The translations under genes and the position numbers were made by a program. From Ignavibacteria bacterium (GTDB lineage: Bacteria; Bacteroidota; Ignavibacteria; Ch128b), in assembly GCA_013177855.1 (NCBI GenBank), contig JABLYA010000002.1, positions 248,001 to 312,000 of the forward strand: a stretch of 64,000 nucleotides of DNA, in the 5' to 3' direction. Positions 34,151 through 43,888 of this stretch are shown one piece after another. Within the stretch, counting starts at the first letter, position 1; each line of letters begins with the position of its first letter. The notes beneath the pieces are model-generated. The model saw only the letters and a program-made list of their open reading frames with translations, did no database searches and had not been told where the DNA came from.

Positions 34151-35169
34151 TCGTTCAATCTTTGATATTTGGGCTCTTGCAGAGTTAACATCAATGAAAT
34201 TCTGTGGGTATTTCCAAGTTCCCCCTGACGATCAAACTTAACAAACGAATAATCAATATTTAATTTTGGAAGCACAATTCCCGCACCTAAAGTCAATTGC
34301 TTGACATCATTGTAACCAAATCTAACTGAAATAAGATTATCATAAGTATATTCAAGTCCAGAATGGAAATCAAAACTAACTGGACCAACATTAAGCATAG
34401 AAGCAAATCTTCTATTTTCAAATCTTATATCAGCATCGAAAGCGGGGGTAAGAGTGCCTTTCAAAACATTTAACTGATAAGCGGCTCCAATTTTCAAAGT
34501 TGGTGAAATTAATTGAGTTGTTCCGTTATCCCAGGCGACAATAGTTGTTGTAATGTCTTGTAAATTTGCACCGAGATACAAATCATCAAAAGGTGAGTAA
34601 ATTGCACCAATATCGAAACCAATTCCCCAGGCACCAAACTCAGCAATGTCTCTCTTAATAACTTTTAAGTTAGCTCCGTAAGAAATTTTATCATTATATT
34701 TTTTTGCAAATGAAAAAAGAAATGCCCAATCAGCGTAATTAAACTCTGTAATCTTTGAATAGTCCAGGATCTCATTATCATCAAGATTAAGATTTCCATT
34801 AAGATCAACTAAAGCATTTCTAGTATCCGGAATTCCATCAACTCCAAGTCTAATTACACTAAAAGCGAGCGTCATATCTGATTTATACGGAAGAGCTACT
34901 GCACCATAATTATAGTTTACCAAACCTGCAAATCTTTCATCGTGCATTATCATCGCTTGAGGATAATCGAGGCGTGTTAAACCAGCAGGATTCCAATAAC
35001 CAGCCGATACATCATTAGCAATAGCAGTGAATGCGCTTCCCATTCCAAGAGCTCGCCCGCCAACTCCAATTGCTAAAAATTCTCCAGAGTATTTGCCAAC
35101 CGACATACCCTGGGAAAAGGCAGAAGAAGAAATGACAAATAAAACGAGAGTGAAGATTAGCTTTTTCAT
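34147..35169 (-). CDS. porV: PorV/PorQ-type outer-membrane protein of the T9SS
   Basis: About 340 residues from ATG 35169 (behind AAGGTG); an in-frame start ten codons earlier is unlikely. After the signal peptide comes the family hallmark FLAIGVGGRALGMGSAFTAIANDVSAGYWNPAGL, followed by FadL-like barrel strands to the aromatic-hydrophobic end. The family (UPF0164/PorV, PorQ) includes the shuttle that takes cargo with C-terminal sorting domains to the T9SS attachment complex. The T9SS cargo genes in this window give it a likely job. Which of PorV or PorQ it is cannot be fixed from sequence alone. Confidence 0.85.
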   Translation of the reverse strand: MKKLIFTLVLFVISSSAFSQGMSVGKYSGEFLAIGVGGRALGMGSAFTAIANDVSAGYWNPAGLTRLDYPQAMIMHDERFAGLVNYNYGAVALPYKSDMTLAFSVIRLGVDGIPDTRNALVDLNGNLNLDDNEILDYSKITEFNYADWAFLFSFAKKYNDKISYGANLKVIKRDIAEFGAWGIGFDIGAIYSPFDDLYLGANLQDITTTIVAWDNGTTQLISPTLKIGAAYQLNVLKGTLTPAFDADIRFENRRFASMLNVGPVSFDFHSGLEYTYDNLISVRFGYNDVKQLTLGAGIVLPKLNIDYSFVKFDRQGELGNTHRISLMLTLQEPKYQRLND

Positions 35170-35304
35170 TTTTTCACCTTCCTTTAGTTTATTGAACATA
35201 GTAGCAATTTGGGTATGTCGATTGTCCTCTCTTTGTTAATTACAATATTTTAATCAGAAATTAAAAAATCAAGTAAGTTTTCGATAAAATAATTTGAAGT
35301 CAAA

Positions 35305-36675
35305 TCACTTGTTAAAATTCATAATATCAGAATAAATCACAAAAGCCATAAATAAAAGCAAAATTATAAACCCAATATTTTGAATTATAATTTTAACTTT
35401 AGGAGAAATTTCTCGCCTTAGTATTCCTTCAAGAAGAACAATTATAATGTGACCACCATCGAGAACTGGAAACGGAAGAATATTTATAATTGCAAGACTA
35501 AGACTTAGAAGGGCAATAAAATTAATAAAGCTCAATAAATTAATGTCCGCAGTTTGTGCTGCCATCTGAGCAATTTTAATTGGTCCACCAAATGCATTTG
35601 AAAACTCAACTCTTCCAGTGATGACTTTAGCAATGATTGAGAAAAAGAGCATGATATTTTCACCGATGTTTTCAAAAGCTTTTAGACCTGCCTGCAAAAA
35701 GTCATAATGTTCAAATTCTATTGGGGCATAAATAATTATTCCGCTAAGGATGCCAATTTTTCCATCTTTAGTTGGGGTGACTTGTACTTTTAGGGTATCA
35801 TTACCTCTTTTAATAACCATCTCGAGAGGTTTTTCAGGCGATGAACTGATAATATCAATTAACTGCCTGGATGAGATTATTTCTTGATTATTTACATAAA
35901 GAATTGTGTCGTTTTTTTTCAAGCCAGCTGCTTCGGCTCGAGAATTTGCAATTACATCAGCAACAAACACTTTTGTTTCTCTTGGCAAAAATGATAATCC
36001 TGTTTTTTTATCAATTTGAAGAAGTTTGCTTTCAATTTGAAGATCTATAACCTTTCCATTTCTTTCTACTTTTACATTAATTTCTTCACCAATCTTTTTT
36101 ACAAAGATGAAATTCAAAATTTCATCCCAATATTTAACTGGTTTATCATCAATGAAAAGAATTTTATCACCCGTTTGAAATCCAGCAAGCTCAAGTGCAC
36201 TTTTGTGCGGAACATATCCGATTGTAGTTGTTAGAAGGTGCTGCGAAGGTTTTACAAAATTAATTCCCCAAAATATCATCAAAGCAAGCAATACATTCAT
36301 TAAAACACCTGCTGATAGAACGAAAAGTTTCTTGCCTGTTGACTTAGATCTAAATTCCCAGGGTTTTGGTTCATGTTGAAGGAAATCTTTATCCAAACTT
36401 TCGTCAATCATTCCAGCGACTTTAACATAACCGCCAAGTGGAAGAATACATACTCGATAATCAGTATCGCCTTCAAGATCAACATCTTTGGGAAGAGAGC
36501 CAAAACTAAAACCCAATTTTTTATTATAACCAAATAATCTTTGACCAAAACCAATTGCAAAAGCATCAACACGCATTCCTGAAAGTTTTGCTGCAATGAA
36601 GTGGCCAAACTCATGGACAAAAACAAGAATAGCGATTGTGATAACGAAATAAAGAAGAGAATTAAGAAATTCCAT
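35305..36675 (-). CDS. rseP: RseP-type site-2 metalloprotease
   Basis: 456 residues of the M50 family. The zinc site HEFGH (in FVHEFGHFIAAKLSG) sits in the first membrane helix, a PDZ tandem follows (AGFQTGDKILFIDDK and AGLKKNDTILYVNNQ), and the second metal motif FPVLDGGHI is near the end. Members cleave membrane-bound anti-sigma factors after a first cut, releasing sigma factors. That fits the membrane protein beside the second ECF sigma gene (37924-39138), though linkage is unproven. It overlaps the end of dxr by 14 bases, the classic dxr-rseP order. Confidence 0.93.
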   Translation of the reverse strand: MEFLNSLLYFVITIAILVFVHEFGHFIAAKLSGMRVDAFAIGFGQRLFGYNKKLGFSFGSLPKDVDLEGDTDYRVCILPLGGYVKVAGMIDESLDKDFLQHEPKPWEFRSKSTGKKLFVLSAGVLMNVLLALMIFWGINFVKPSQHLLTTTIGYVPHKSALELAGFQTGDKILFIDDKPVKYWDEILNFIFVKKIGEEINVKVERNGKVIDLQIESKLLQIDKKTGLSFLPRETKVFVADVIANSRAEAAGLKKNDTILYVNNQEIISSRQLIDIISSSPEKPLEMVIKRGNDTLKVQVTPTKDGKIGILSGIIIYAPIEFEHYDFLQAGLKAFENIGENIMLFFSIIAKVITGRVEFSNAFGGPIKIAQMAAQTADINLLSFINFIALLSLSLAIINILPFPVLDGGHIIIVLLEGILRREISPKVKIIIQNIGFIILLLFMAFVIYSDIMNFNK

Positions 36676-37828
36676 AATTCACCTTGGTTGATTTTTGATA
36701 ATAAGACCGCACCTTTGCATCAAATTCAAAAATTTCATTAAGATCGAGTTCTTTTGTAGAACCAAACTTATCAAGTGCATCTTCAATAATTTCAGGGATC
36801 TGTGTGAATTTAATTTCATTATTTAAAAACTTCTGAACAGCTACTTCATTAGCAGCATTTAAAATAACGGGATAACTTCCACCTAATTCCAGACTTTTAT
36901 AAGCAAGAGCCAGACATTTAAATTTTTCAAAATCAGGTTCAAGAAAAGTCAATTGAGAATATTTCATAAAATCCATTGATGAATAACTTATGGGAAATCT
37001 CTCGGGATAACTCAAAGCATACTGAATTGGAAGTTTCATATCAGGAATACCCATCTGTGCTTTAATTGAGCCGTCAATAAATTCGACCATTGAATGAATA
37101 ATTGATTGAGGATGAATGATAACTTTTATTTTATCTTTCGGCAGTCCAAATAACCAGTGAGCTTCTATCACTTCAAGACCTTTGTTCATCATCGTAGCTG
37201 AATCGATTGTGATCTTATTTCCCATTTTCCAGTTCGGATGATTAAGTGCCTCTTCAATTGTAATATTTTCAAAATCATCAAAATCTCGATTAAGGAAAGG
37301 TCCGCCAGATGCGGTGAGTATTATCCTTTTTATTTGTTCTTTTTTCTCTCCAATAAGACATTGAAGAATTGCCGAATGTTCAGAGTCAATCGGAATAATA
37401 ATCGAACCAAATTCTTGAGCAAGTCTGGTTATGATGTGTCCTGCTACAACAAGAGTTTCTTTATTCGCTAATGCGATTTTTTTGCCCGACTTTGCAGCTT
37501 CTATTGTTGATTCCAGCCCAGCAAAACCAACCATTGCAGCAATAACTATATCAATGTCTTCTTCAACAATAATCTTTATAAGATCTGATCGTGAATAAAC
37601 CTTGAATGGCAAATTAGATTCTTTTAATTGATTGTAAGCATTATCATCGGTAACAATGATCCCTTGGGGATTGAATTTTTTAGCCTGCTCAATTAATAAA
37701 TCAATTCGAGTATTAGTTGATAGATATTTAACCGCAAACTTGTCTGAATTCTTTTCAATTACTTCAAGAGCAGAAGTCCCAATTGAACCTGTCGAGCCAA
37801 GTATAATTATGTTTTGCTTAGATTTCAT
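36662..37828 (-). CDS. dxr: 1-deoxy-D-xylulose 5-phosphate reductoisomerase
   Basis: 388 residues, normal for DXR (IspC), the second enzyme of the MEP isoprenoid route, converting DXP to MEP with NADPH. The NADPH fold opens with ILGSTGSIGTSALEVI, the metal and substrate region shows DSEHSAI and TASGGPFLNR, and SATMMNKGLEVIEAHWLF and LNAANEVAVQKFL follow. It precedes rseP with a 14-base overlap. All expected catalytic blocks are intact. Together with UppP nearby it reflects the isoprenoid and cell-wall supply theme common near rseP. Confidence 0.96.
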   Translation of the reverse strand: MKSKQNIIILGSTGSIGTSALEVIEKNSDKFAVKYLSTNTRIDLLIEQAKKFNPQGIIVTDDNAYNQLKESNLPFKVYSRSDLIKIIVEEDIDIVIAAMVGFAGLESTIEAAKSGKKIALANKETLVVAGHIITRLAQEFGSIIIPIDSEHSAILQCLIGEKKEQIKRIILTASGGPFLNRDFDDFENITIEEALNHPNWKMGNKITIDSATMMNKGLEVIEAHWLFGLPKDKIKVIIHPQSIIHSMVEFIDGSIKAQMGIPDMKLPIQYALSYPERFPISYSSMDFMKYSQLTFLEPDFEKFKCLALAYKSLELGGSYPVILNAANEVAVQKFLNNEIKFTQIPEIIEDALDKFGSTKELDLNEIFEFDAKVRSYYQKSTKVNYGIS

Positions 37829-37923
37829 TAAATAACTTCAATTTTCAACTCAATATATCAATTTTCCTTAAAAAATAAGGAGCAGAAACTTACATCTAAG
37901 AAAAAATTCGTATATATCTTTCT

Positions 37924-38523
37924 CTACTTTCTCCTCGAATTAATCATTCTAATTGAATCTTTATTGTGATTGAAGTTATTCAATCTTTCCATTTCATTTT
38001 TGAAGATAACTTCAGGAGGCGGAATGCGAATAGTGATTGGTTCATCTGGGAATGGAAAATTTACAAATGCTGGTGAGTTTGGATTTTCATTTTCAGAGGA
38101 GTAATCCCTCTCATCGAGATTGATTCCTGGTCCAAGATTTAAATTTATTTTATCCCGTTTGACGACATAATCTCGTTTTTTTGGAACCGAAATTTTCTGA
38201 GGTTCAGTTTTTGTGATTTGTTTAGTCTCCTGAATTACAGGAATTGCTTTTTCAATTGAAGACTCAACAGAGTTAATCTTAATTTGATTATTGCTTACCG
38301 TATTAACAATAAGAACAGCAACTAAAATAATTGTCAAAGCAGGCACATAAATCGGATTATAGTAAGTAATTATGAACCTCCTGAAAATTGATTCTCCCGA
38401 AGTTTTACTGTTTTCGTATTTATGAATTCGTTCCAGAAGTTTTTGTTCAAAACCTTCGGGGGCACATTGTTTTGGTAAATTTTTTAAATCTGTAAGCAAT
38501 TTTTCGATATTATTTGTTCCCAT
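37924..38523 (-). CDS. Single-pass membrane protein, candidate anti-sigma factor
   Basis: 199 residues. The cytoplasmic N-terminus (about 1-50) is helical (CAPEGFEQKLLERIHKYE), a membrane helix follows (YVPALTIILVAVLIVNTV) and the rest is a periplasmic, proline-rich tail with PFPDEPITIRIPPPEV. It begins three bases after the ECF sigma gene and overlaps it in no other way, which is the usual place and topology of a membrane anti-sigma factor. A zinc motif is not visible. Cleavage by RseP (35305-36675) could be part of its control, but this is inference. Confidence 0.7.
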   Translation of the reverse strand: MGTNNIEKLLTDLKNLPKQCAPEGFEQKLLERIHKYENSKTSGESIFRRFIITYYNPIYVPALTIILVAVLIVNTVSNNQIKINSVESSIEKAIPVIQETKQITKTEPQKISVPKKRDYVVKRDKINLNLGPGINLDERDYSSENENPNSPAFVNFPFPDEPITIRIPPPEVIFKNEMERLNNFNHNKDSIRMINSRRK

Positions 38524-38526
38524 AGC

Positions 38527-39138
38527 TTATTCATAATATATGTCTTTTAATAGTTCTTGTAAGCGGGCTCTCCCGCGATTAATCCGTGATTTTACTGTTC
38601 CAATTTTTAATCCAGTAATTTCAGCAATTTCTTCATAAGAAAGTTCTTGAATATCTCGTAAGATTATTAACTCACGATAAATCGGTTTAACTTTTAGCAA
38701 AGCTTTCTGTATTATTTCACTTTTTATATTGCTGTCGGTTTGAAGATCGGGACGATATCTTTCATCTGGCAGTTCATATTCACTAATTTCTTCACCTTCT
38801 TCTTTCGAATTTCCACTGTGAATTGAAAAGATTGCGCGTCTGTTCCTCCGACGAAGTTCTGTTTTTGCCAGATTTGCTGCTATTGTATAAATCCATGTAG
38901 AGAATTTAGCTACGGTTGTATAGTAGTCTTTATTCCGATAAAGTCTGAAAAATGTCTCCTGCAAAATATCTTCAGCTAGATCTTTAGAGCCGACAAATTT
39001 AAAAATAAAGTTCATTAATGGGTCCTTATATCTTCTGACTAATTCATTATAAATATCAATAGAATTAGTCTTCTGAAATTCGAGAATTAATTCTTCGTCA
39101 GTTTTTTCGGCTAATTGTTTTTTGTCAAGTTTATCCAT
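38527..39138 (-). CDS. ECF-family RNA polymerase sigma factor (second)
   Basis: 203 residues from ATG 39138; a TTG at 39171 that overlaps holA is an alternative. Region 2 includes NEFIFKFV-like FVGSKDLAEDILQETFFRLYRN and FSTWIYTIAANLAKTELRRRNRR; region 4 includes VKPIYRELIILRDIQELSYEEIAEITGLKIGTVKSRINRGRA. It is longer in the acidic linker than the redox-cluster sigma at 30830. The gene follows holA and precedes the membrane protein that may be its anti-sigma factor. The signal is probably envelope stress, judged from topology and neighbours. Confidence 0.93.
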   Translation of the reverse strand: MDKLDKKQLAEKTDEELILEFQKTNSIDIYNELVRRYKDPLMNFIFKFVGSKDLAEDILQETFFRLYRNKDYYTTVAKFSTWIYTIAANLAKTELRRRNRRAIFSIHSGNSKEEGEEISEYELPDERYRPDLQTDSNIKSEIIQKALLKVKPIYRELIILRDIQELSYEEIAEITGLKIGTVKSRINRGRARLQELLKDIYYE

Positions 39139-39167
39139 TAAACTTAGATATGTATTAGTGGTTCCTG

Positions 39168-40238
39168 TCAAAGCTTATTTATTGCCAGTCCAATCTCTGA
39201 AATCATTGCTGTGTAAAGAACATCATCTTTAATGTTCATTGATTTTAATTCTATATCTTTTCTTAGCAAAATATCAAAAATTTTTTCAAGTTCTTCAAAC
39301 TTATACCGTTTGGATGCAGCTTCATAATCCTTTAGAAAAAATGGATGACAGCCAATAATAGCTGCCACTTTCTCGTCTACTTTGTATTGATTCTTGATTT
39401 CATTAAATGTCAAAAGGCTGAAGAAGTATTTTTGAAGCATACTTATGATATAAACGAGCGGTTGATTGTTTTGAATTAAATTCAATCCAATTCTCAAAGC
39501 CTGACTTAAATCTTTATCCCGAAATGCATTTTGTAAATCAAAGATTGAATATTTTCTAATTGGAATTAAAAATTTCTTAATGGCTTCGATATCAACTTTT
39601 TTTAATCCTTCAATTGAAATGAATAAACGATTTAATTCTGATTCTAAATCATAAAGGTTATTTCCAACTGTCAGGTAAATATATTTAATGGTTTCATTGT
39701 CAATTTGAATTTTCTTTTCCCGGAATTTCTGCTCAATAAATTCGAATATCTCTTTTTCATAAACTCGTCGAGCATGAAAGAATGGAATTAGCTTGGAAGA
39801 GTCTTTATAAAATTTCAATCTCATATCAATTTTATCGTAATGAGTTAAATAAAGATAAGTCGCTGGATTTGGATTTTTGAGATATTCGAGTAATTGTTTT
39901 GTTGGACCAGCTGATTTTGAGGATTTTGTATTCAATTCTATTCCGTCATCATCAGATGAGGGACTGGATTTAATGTAGCTTCCAAAATTTTTTACCAGTA
40001 GAATTCGACCGGAACTGAACAAAGTATTTTGATTTGCAAGATCAATTAAATCATTCAGCTTGTAATCATTAGCAGAAATATTAGTGAATTCCAACGATTT
40101 TTTATTTGCAAATTCTTCAAGTTTTTCGATTGCCTTATCAATGAAAAAAGTCTCTTCCCCGTAAATCAAAGCATTTGAAGGTATATCTTCGTTATTTATT
40201 TTATTAAATAATAATTTAATATCCTGCGGATCAGCCAT
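39168..40238 (-). CDS. holA: DNA polymerase III delta subunit
   Basis: 356 residues of the delta subunit, the clamp-loader wrench that opens the sliding clamp. The recognised blocks are LIYGEETFFIDKAIEKL near the N-terminus, NPNPATYLYLTHYDKIDMR, LTVGNNLYDLESELNRLFIS and the C-terminal AFRDKDLSQALRIGLNLIQN collar helices. HolA is poorly conserved, so the match rests on pattern and length. An acidic low-complexity loop (SSPSSDDDGIELNTKSSKS) interrupts the ATPase-like fold. The ATG overlaps the end of the tiny MetS-like gene by eight bases. Confidence 0.9.
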   Translation of the reverse strand: MADPQDIKLLFNKINNEDIPSNALIYGEETFFIDKAIEKLEEFANKKSLEFTNISANDYKLNDLIDLANQNTLFSSGRILLVKNFGSYIKSSPSSDDDGIELNTKSSKSAGPTKQLLEYLKNPNPATYLYLTHYDKIDMRLKFYKDSSKLIPFFHARRVYEKEIFEFIEQKFREKKIQIDNETIKYIYLTVGNNLYDLESELNRLFISIEGLKKVDIEAIKKFLIPIRKYSIFDLQNAFRDKDLSQALRIGLNLIQNNQPLVYIISMLQKYFFSLLTFNEIKNQYKVDEKVAAIIGCHPFFLKDYEAASKRYKFEELEKIFDILLRKDIELKSMNIKDDVLYTAMISEIGLAINKL

Positions 40239-40341
40239 TTTTCATTTTATTATTTCTTAGAGCCTTAAATAAAAGAAATATAAATCCACCCCAAACGATC
40301 GTAATCGAAAGAATCATTACAATGATTGATCTATAATCCAT
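40231..40341 (-). CDS. MetS-like small subunit of an NSS transporter (36 residues)
   Basis: Read from ATG 40341 to TGA 40231-40233, this 36-residue peptide has a short acidic start (MDYRSI), one hydrophobic helix (IIVMILSITIVWGGFIFLL) and a basic end (KALRNNKMKNG). It starts four bases after the stop of the NSS transporter gene and overlaps holA by eight bases. MetPS-type transporters carry just such a one-helix small subunit with the TIVWGG-type core, and MetS is needed for transport in Corynebacterium. The place and sequence make this the likely partner of the transporter at 40346-41803. Confidence 0.8.
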   Translation of the reverse strand: MDYRSIIVMILSITIVWGGFIFLLFKALRNNKMKNG

Positions 40342-40345
40342 AATT

Positions 40346-41803
40346 TTACTTCACCTTTGCTGCAATTTTTTTATTAGCTAAGAGCAAAATTAAAATTACA
40401 ATGAGCCATTGAAAAATTGCTGTTCCAGCTGATTCGGGCTTAAAAGGATTATACCATTCCGCTTCCCAATTAAACGAAGCGGTAATCCACCAGAATAGAA
40501 GAATAATTGCCTGCAAAGGAATCAAAAATATAATTACAAAATTAAACCAACTTCCAAATTTAATTTCATTATCTGTGTCGTTGAGTATTTGTTCTCTAAA
40601 TTTATTAACACCAAATTTTATTACAGCAAATGCAATAAAACCTCCGCTCAAAATTAATGCAACGCCCCACACCCAATCTTGATTGATCAAAAATTTTAAA
40701 TTCAAGCTGGAAGGAAGTCCACAGATAAATGCAAGTGTTAAAACAATTCCAATTGCTTTTTTTCTTTCCATTCCAAAATCAATGAGGGTTTTTGTTGCAA
40801 GCTCTACAAGAGAAATTAAAGATGTTAATGCTGCAAAAGTTAGGGCAAGGAAAAATAGAAATGTAAATATATTCTGGACAAAGAAACCACCTGGCATATG
40901 CTTAAAAAGATTCGGCAAAGAAATAAAGGTTAATCCAGTATTTGCAGGACCTGAAACAGAAATTTCCTTTAATGCATCTCCAGTAGTCAATGCGAAAACA
41001 GTTGCAAAGATTGTCATACCAGCGAGTAAAGAAATTGAATTATTTCCAAAAGCAATGAGTGCGCCATTTATTGTTGTATCTTCTTTTTTTCTTGCATAAG
41101 CTGCAGCATAGACCAGAATTAAACCCCACCCAGCTCCTGTATCCCATGCATTTTGCGTTAAAGCCTGTATCCAAACTTTATGATTCAACAGAAGATTTAG
41201 ATCGGGCTTAAAAAAATATTCAATTCCTCTAATAGCATCAGGAAGAAAAATTGCTCTTAAAAACAAAAGGATAAGAATTAATACAAGTGTAGGAACTAAA
41301 ACTTTACTAATTTTTTCAATCCCACCTTTAACGCCACGATAAATAACATGACCTGAAATCGAAATTGCAATTAAATGAAACAGAACTGGTTGATAACTTG
41401 AGCTAAAATTATTCCAGTATTCTGAATAATCATTAACCATTAAAAGACCATCAGTAAAAATTGCGGTGAGATATTTAATGCACCAGCCTGTCACAACTGA
41501 GTAATAAAACATAATAGCAGTCGATACCAACACAACAAAACCTCCCATCCAGGCATATTTTTCACCAGCCAGTTGAACGAATGCGCCAACAGGACCTTTT
41601 CGAGTATATTTACCAATTGTAAATTCAAGGATGATTAAAGGTATAGACCAGATTAAAAGAAAAATTATCCATGGGATTAAAAACGAGCCGCCGCCATTTT
41701 GTGCAACGATTCTTGAAAAACGCCAGATATTTCCTGTGCCTACAGCTATCCCTAAAACAGAAACAAGTAAAGCCCATCTTGAAGAAAATGTTTCTTCTTT
41801 CAT
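40346..41803 (-). CDS. Sodium-dependent amino acid transporter, NSS family
   Basis: 485 residues with about 12 membrane helices. The N-terminal NSS motif is clear: GTGNIWRFSRIVAQNGGGSF, where helix 1 unwinds to bind sodium and substrate, followed by helix 2 PLIILEFTIGKY and later AWDTGAGWGLILVYAAAY and SLISLVELATK. Substrates are probably amino acids such as methionine or branched-chain types, in line with MetP relatives that have a one-helix partner; such a partner follows four bases downstream. It stands in a long housekeeping operon between cyclophilin and holA genes. Confidence 0.93.
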   Translation of the reverse strand: MKEETFSSRWALLVSVLGIAVGTGNIWRFSRIVAQNGGGSFLIPWIIFLLIWSIPLIILEFTIGKYTRKGPVGAFVQLAGEKYAWMGGFVVLVSTAIMFYYSVVTGWCIKYLTAIFTDGLLMVNDYSEYWNNFSSSYQPVLFHLIAISISGHVIYRGVKGGIEKISKVLVPTLVLILILLFLRAIFLPDAIRGIEYFFKPDLNLLLNHKVWIQALTQNAWDTGAGWGLILVYAAAYARKKEDTTINGALIAFGNNSISLLAGMTIFATVFALTTGDALKEISVSGPANTGLTFISLPNLFKHMPGGFFVQNIFTFLFFLALTFAALTSLISLVELATKTLIDFGMERKKAIGIVLTLAFICGLPSSLNLKFLINQDWVWGVALILSGGFIAFAVIKFGVNKFREQILNDTDNEIKFGSWFNFVIIFLIPLQAIILLFWWITASFNWEAEWYNPFKPESAGTAIFQWLIVILILLLANKKIAAKVK

Positions 41804-41808
41804 AGGAA

Positions 41809-42399
41809 TTACTTTTTAATTTTTCTTCTCTCGATTCTTACTTTCTTCATCACAACATCTTTCACAGGTCTATCACCGGGTTTAATTGTTTCCACTTTAC
41901 CAATTTTTCTAACTACATCCATACCTTTTATAACTTGACCAAAGATTGAGTGTTTGTTATCTAACCATGGAGTTGGTGCAAGAGTAATAAAGAATTGACT
42001 TCCGTTCGTATTGGGACCTGCATTTGCCATCGAAAGGACTCCAGCCTTGTCATGTTTTAAATCTGGATGGAATTCATCTTCAAAAGGATGGCCATAAATG
42101 CTTTCTCCGCCTCTTCCAGTTCCTGTTGGATCTCCACCCTGAATTACAAAATTATCAATCACACGATGGAAAATTACTCCGTCATAATATCCTTTTTCTG
42201 CAAGTCCGACAAAGTTTGCAACTGTCTTTGGGGCTTTATCTTCAAAAAGTTCACATTCAAATGTTCCCATATTAGTTTCAAAGACTGCAACAAGTTGAGT
42301 CTTTGTTTCTTTCTTAACTGCAGATTTTGAGTTTTGAGAAAACGAAATTTGACTTGAAGTAAAAATTATAGCTAAAGTCAGCAGAAATAAGTTCTTCAT
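41809..42399 (-). CDS. Secreted cyclophilin-type peptidyl-prolyl isomerase
   Basis: 196 residues with a signal peptide (cleavage near SSQISFS/Q), then a cyclophilin fold. The catalytic core [19 protein letters not shown] includes the active Arg and Phe, and [22 protein letters not shown] is the second hallmark. It is periplasmic and catalyses proline isomerisation during protein folding. The FEDEF and [16 protein letters not shown] segments are typical of bacterial PpiA/B relatives. It follows uppP by 14 bases and precedes the NSS transporter gene by five. Confidence 0.95.
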   Translation of the reverse strand: MKNLFLLTLAIIFTSSQISFSQNSKSAVKKETKTQLVAVFETNMGTFECELFEDKAPKTVANFVGLAEKGYYDGVIFHRVIDNFVIQGGDPTGTGRGGESIYGHPFEDEFHPDLKHDKAGVLSMANAGPNTNGSQFFITLAPTPWLDNKHSIFGQVIKGMDVVRKIGKVETIKPGDRPVKDVVMKKVRIERRKIKK

Positions 42400-42413
42400 A
42401 ATTTGTCCTCCAC

Positions 42414-43238
42414 TTATGGTTGAATGAAATTATTACTAATTAAAACTAATAGTAAAATTCCTAAAATTATTCGATACCAGATGAAAACATAAGTTGAATG
42501 TGTTCTCAAATATCTCAATAAAAGTTCAATAGCAAGAATACCACTTAAGAACGAAAACGCTGTTGCAATTACAAGACTCACAATTCCTTGATGTGTTAAT
42601 TCCGGAAGAATTTTATAAAACTCGTACACTCCACTGAGCAAAACTGCAGGCACGCTTAATAAAAAAGAAAATCTTGCAGCTGTTTCACGATTAAGTCCCG
42701 CAAATAATCCGCCAGTAATGGTAACCCCTGATCTTGATGCACCAGGAATTAATGCAAACGCTTGAGCAATTCCAACGATCAATGCTTTAGGTAATGTCAG
42801 TTCACTCATATCAAGATTTTTTTTCGAAAATTTCTCAGCCAGAGCCAGAATTATCGCGAAAAATATTAGCGAAAAACTTATTACATAAAGGGATCGAAAT
42901 TCATTCTCAATTAATTTTTCAAGAGCTAATCCAAAGATTATAATTGGTATAGTTCCGATTATTATGTACCAGCCGAGTTTTGAATCAATATCGGTGATAA
43001 ATTTTTTTTCAAAAAAATTGGTAATTACTTTCTTATAAATTCTTATTAAATCCTTCAAAAAATAAATTATCACTGCAAGCATAGTTCCAATCTGAATTAC
43101 AGCGGAAAATGCAGCTCCTGGATCATCCCATCCAAAAAGTGATGGAACGATTCTAAGGTGAGCTGTGCTGCTAATTGGTAAAAATTCAGTTAGTCCCTGA
43201 ACAATACCAAGTACAATTGCTTTAATTATATCTTCCAT
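42414..43238 (-). CDS. uppP: Undecaprenyl-diphosphate phosphatase
   Basis: 274 residues, about eight membrane helices, matching UppP/BacA, which removes phosphate from undecaprenyl diphosphate to recycle the cell-wall lipid carrier. The catalytic blocks are [18 protein letters not shown] with the (E/Q)xxxE acid pair and [18 protein letters not shown]. The length is normal. The gene's start overlaps the stop of the preceding outer-membrane protein gene by one base, and cyclophilin follows. Bacitracin resistance on overexpression is a known property of the family. Confidence 0.95.
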   Translation of the reverse strand: MEDIIKAIVLGIVQGLTEFLPISSTAHLRIVPSLFGWDDPGAAFSAVIQIGTMLAVIIYFLKDLIRIYKKVITNFFEKKFITDIDSKLGWYIIIGTIPIIIFGLALEKLIENEFRSLYVISFSLIFFAIILALAEKFSKKNLDMSELTLPKALIVGIAQAFALIPGASRSGVTITGGLFAGLNRETAARFSFLLSVPAVLLSGVYEFYKILPELTHQGIVSLVIATAFSFLSGILAIELLLRYLRTHSTYVFIWYRIILGILLLVLISNNFIQP

Positions 43239-43888
43239 TAAAATCTATACCTCATTCCTAATTTTATTCCAAATGAATTAAAAGATAAATTTAGCTGTTC
43301 ATTATGTTGTTGAGTGATTATAAAATTATCAAACATTAAATCGCTCATAAATGCTTGACGATAGCTCATACCGACTTCTGCCTGTAGTGTGTAGCTTAGT
43401 GAAGCATAAAAAGTTGATTTAAGATTAAATGCAAATCCTTTTGTTGTTTCAGTAATTTTTTGAATCGTCATTGGCTGGGTTTCATTTGCCGATCCTAAGA
43501 TGTAACTAATTCCAAATCCAGCTTGAAAGCCATAGTAACCATAATTCAAATCATACAAAAAGTTTAATTCGGGGATGTAAAAAACATATTCAAACTCGTA
43601 AACACCAAGTCCGTAATTATTTGTAAAAGAATTCAAAGTGTAACCGAAAGAGGTCTCAACTGAAACATTTGGCAAAAGCGTAGTTCCAATTAATCCATAA
43701 AATTCGATTGCCGAATGCGTTTGATCTCTTCTATTTCTAAAATTCCAATTGTAATGGAGATAATCATTTAGTTTTTCCATCGTCACTATGTTGTAGCCCA
43801 TTCCTCCGGAAATATAAAATTCCTGACCTTTAACATTTAATAATGGAATCAGTAATGAAATACAGATGAATAAAAATATTTTTCTCAT
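43238..43888 (-). CDS. Outer-membrane beta-barrel protein
   Basis: About 216 residues from ATG 43888; an in-frame ATG ten codons upstream lacks a signal. The signal peptide is MRKIFLFICISLLIPLLNVKG. The rest has alternating polar and aromatic strands (FYISGGMGYNIVTMEKLND, FAFNLKSTFYASLSYTLQAEVGMSY) and ends in a barrel-type aromatic (MRYRF), fit for an eight- to ten-stranded barrel. The function is unknown. It is probably the first gene of the uppP-cyclophilin operon. Confidence 0.8.
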   Translation of the reverse strand: MRKIFLFICISLLIPLLNVKGQEFYISGGMGYNIVTMEKLNDYLHYNWNFRNRRDQTHSAIEFYGLIGTTLLPNVSVETSFGYTLNSFTNNYGLGVYEFEYVFYIPELNFLYDLNYGYYGFQAGFGISYILGSANETQPMTIQKITETTKGFAFNLKSTFYASLSYTLQAEVGMSYRQAFMSDLMFDNFIITQQHNEQLNLSFNSFGIKLGMRYRF

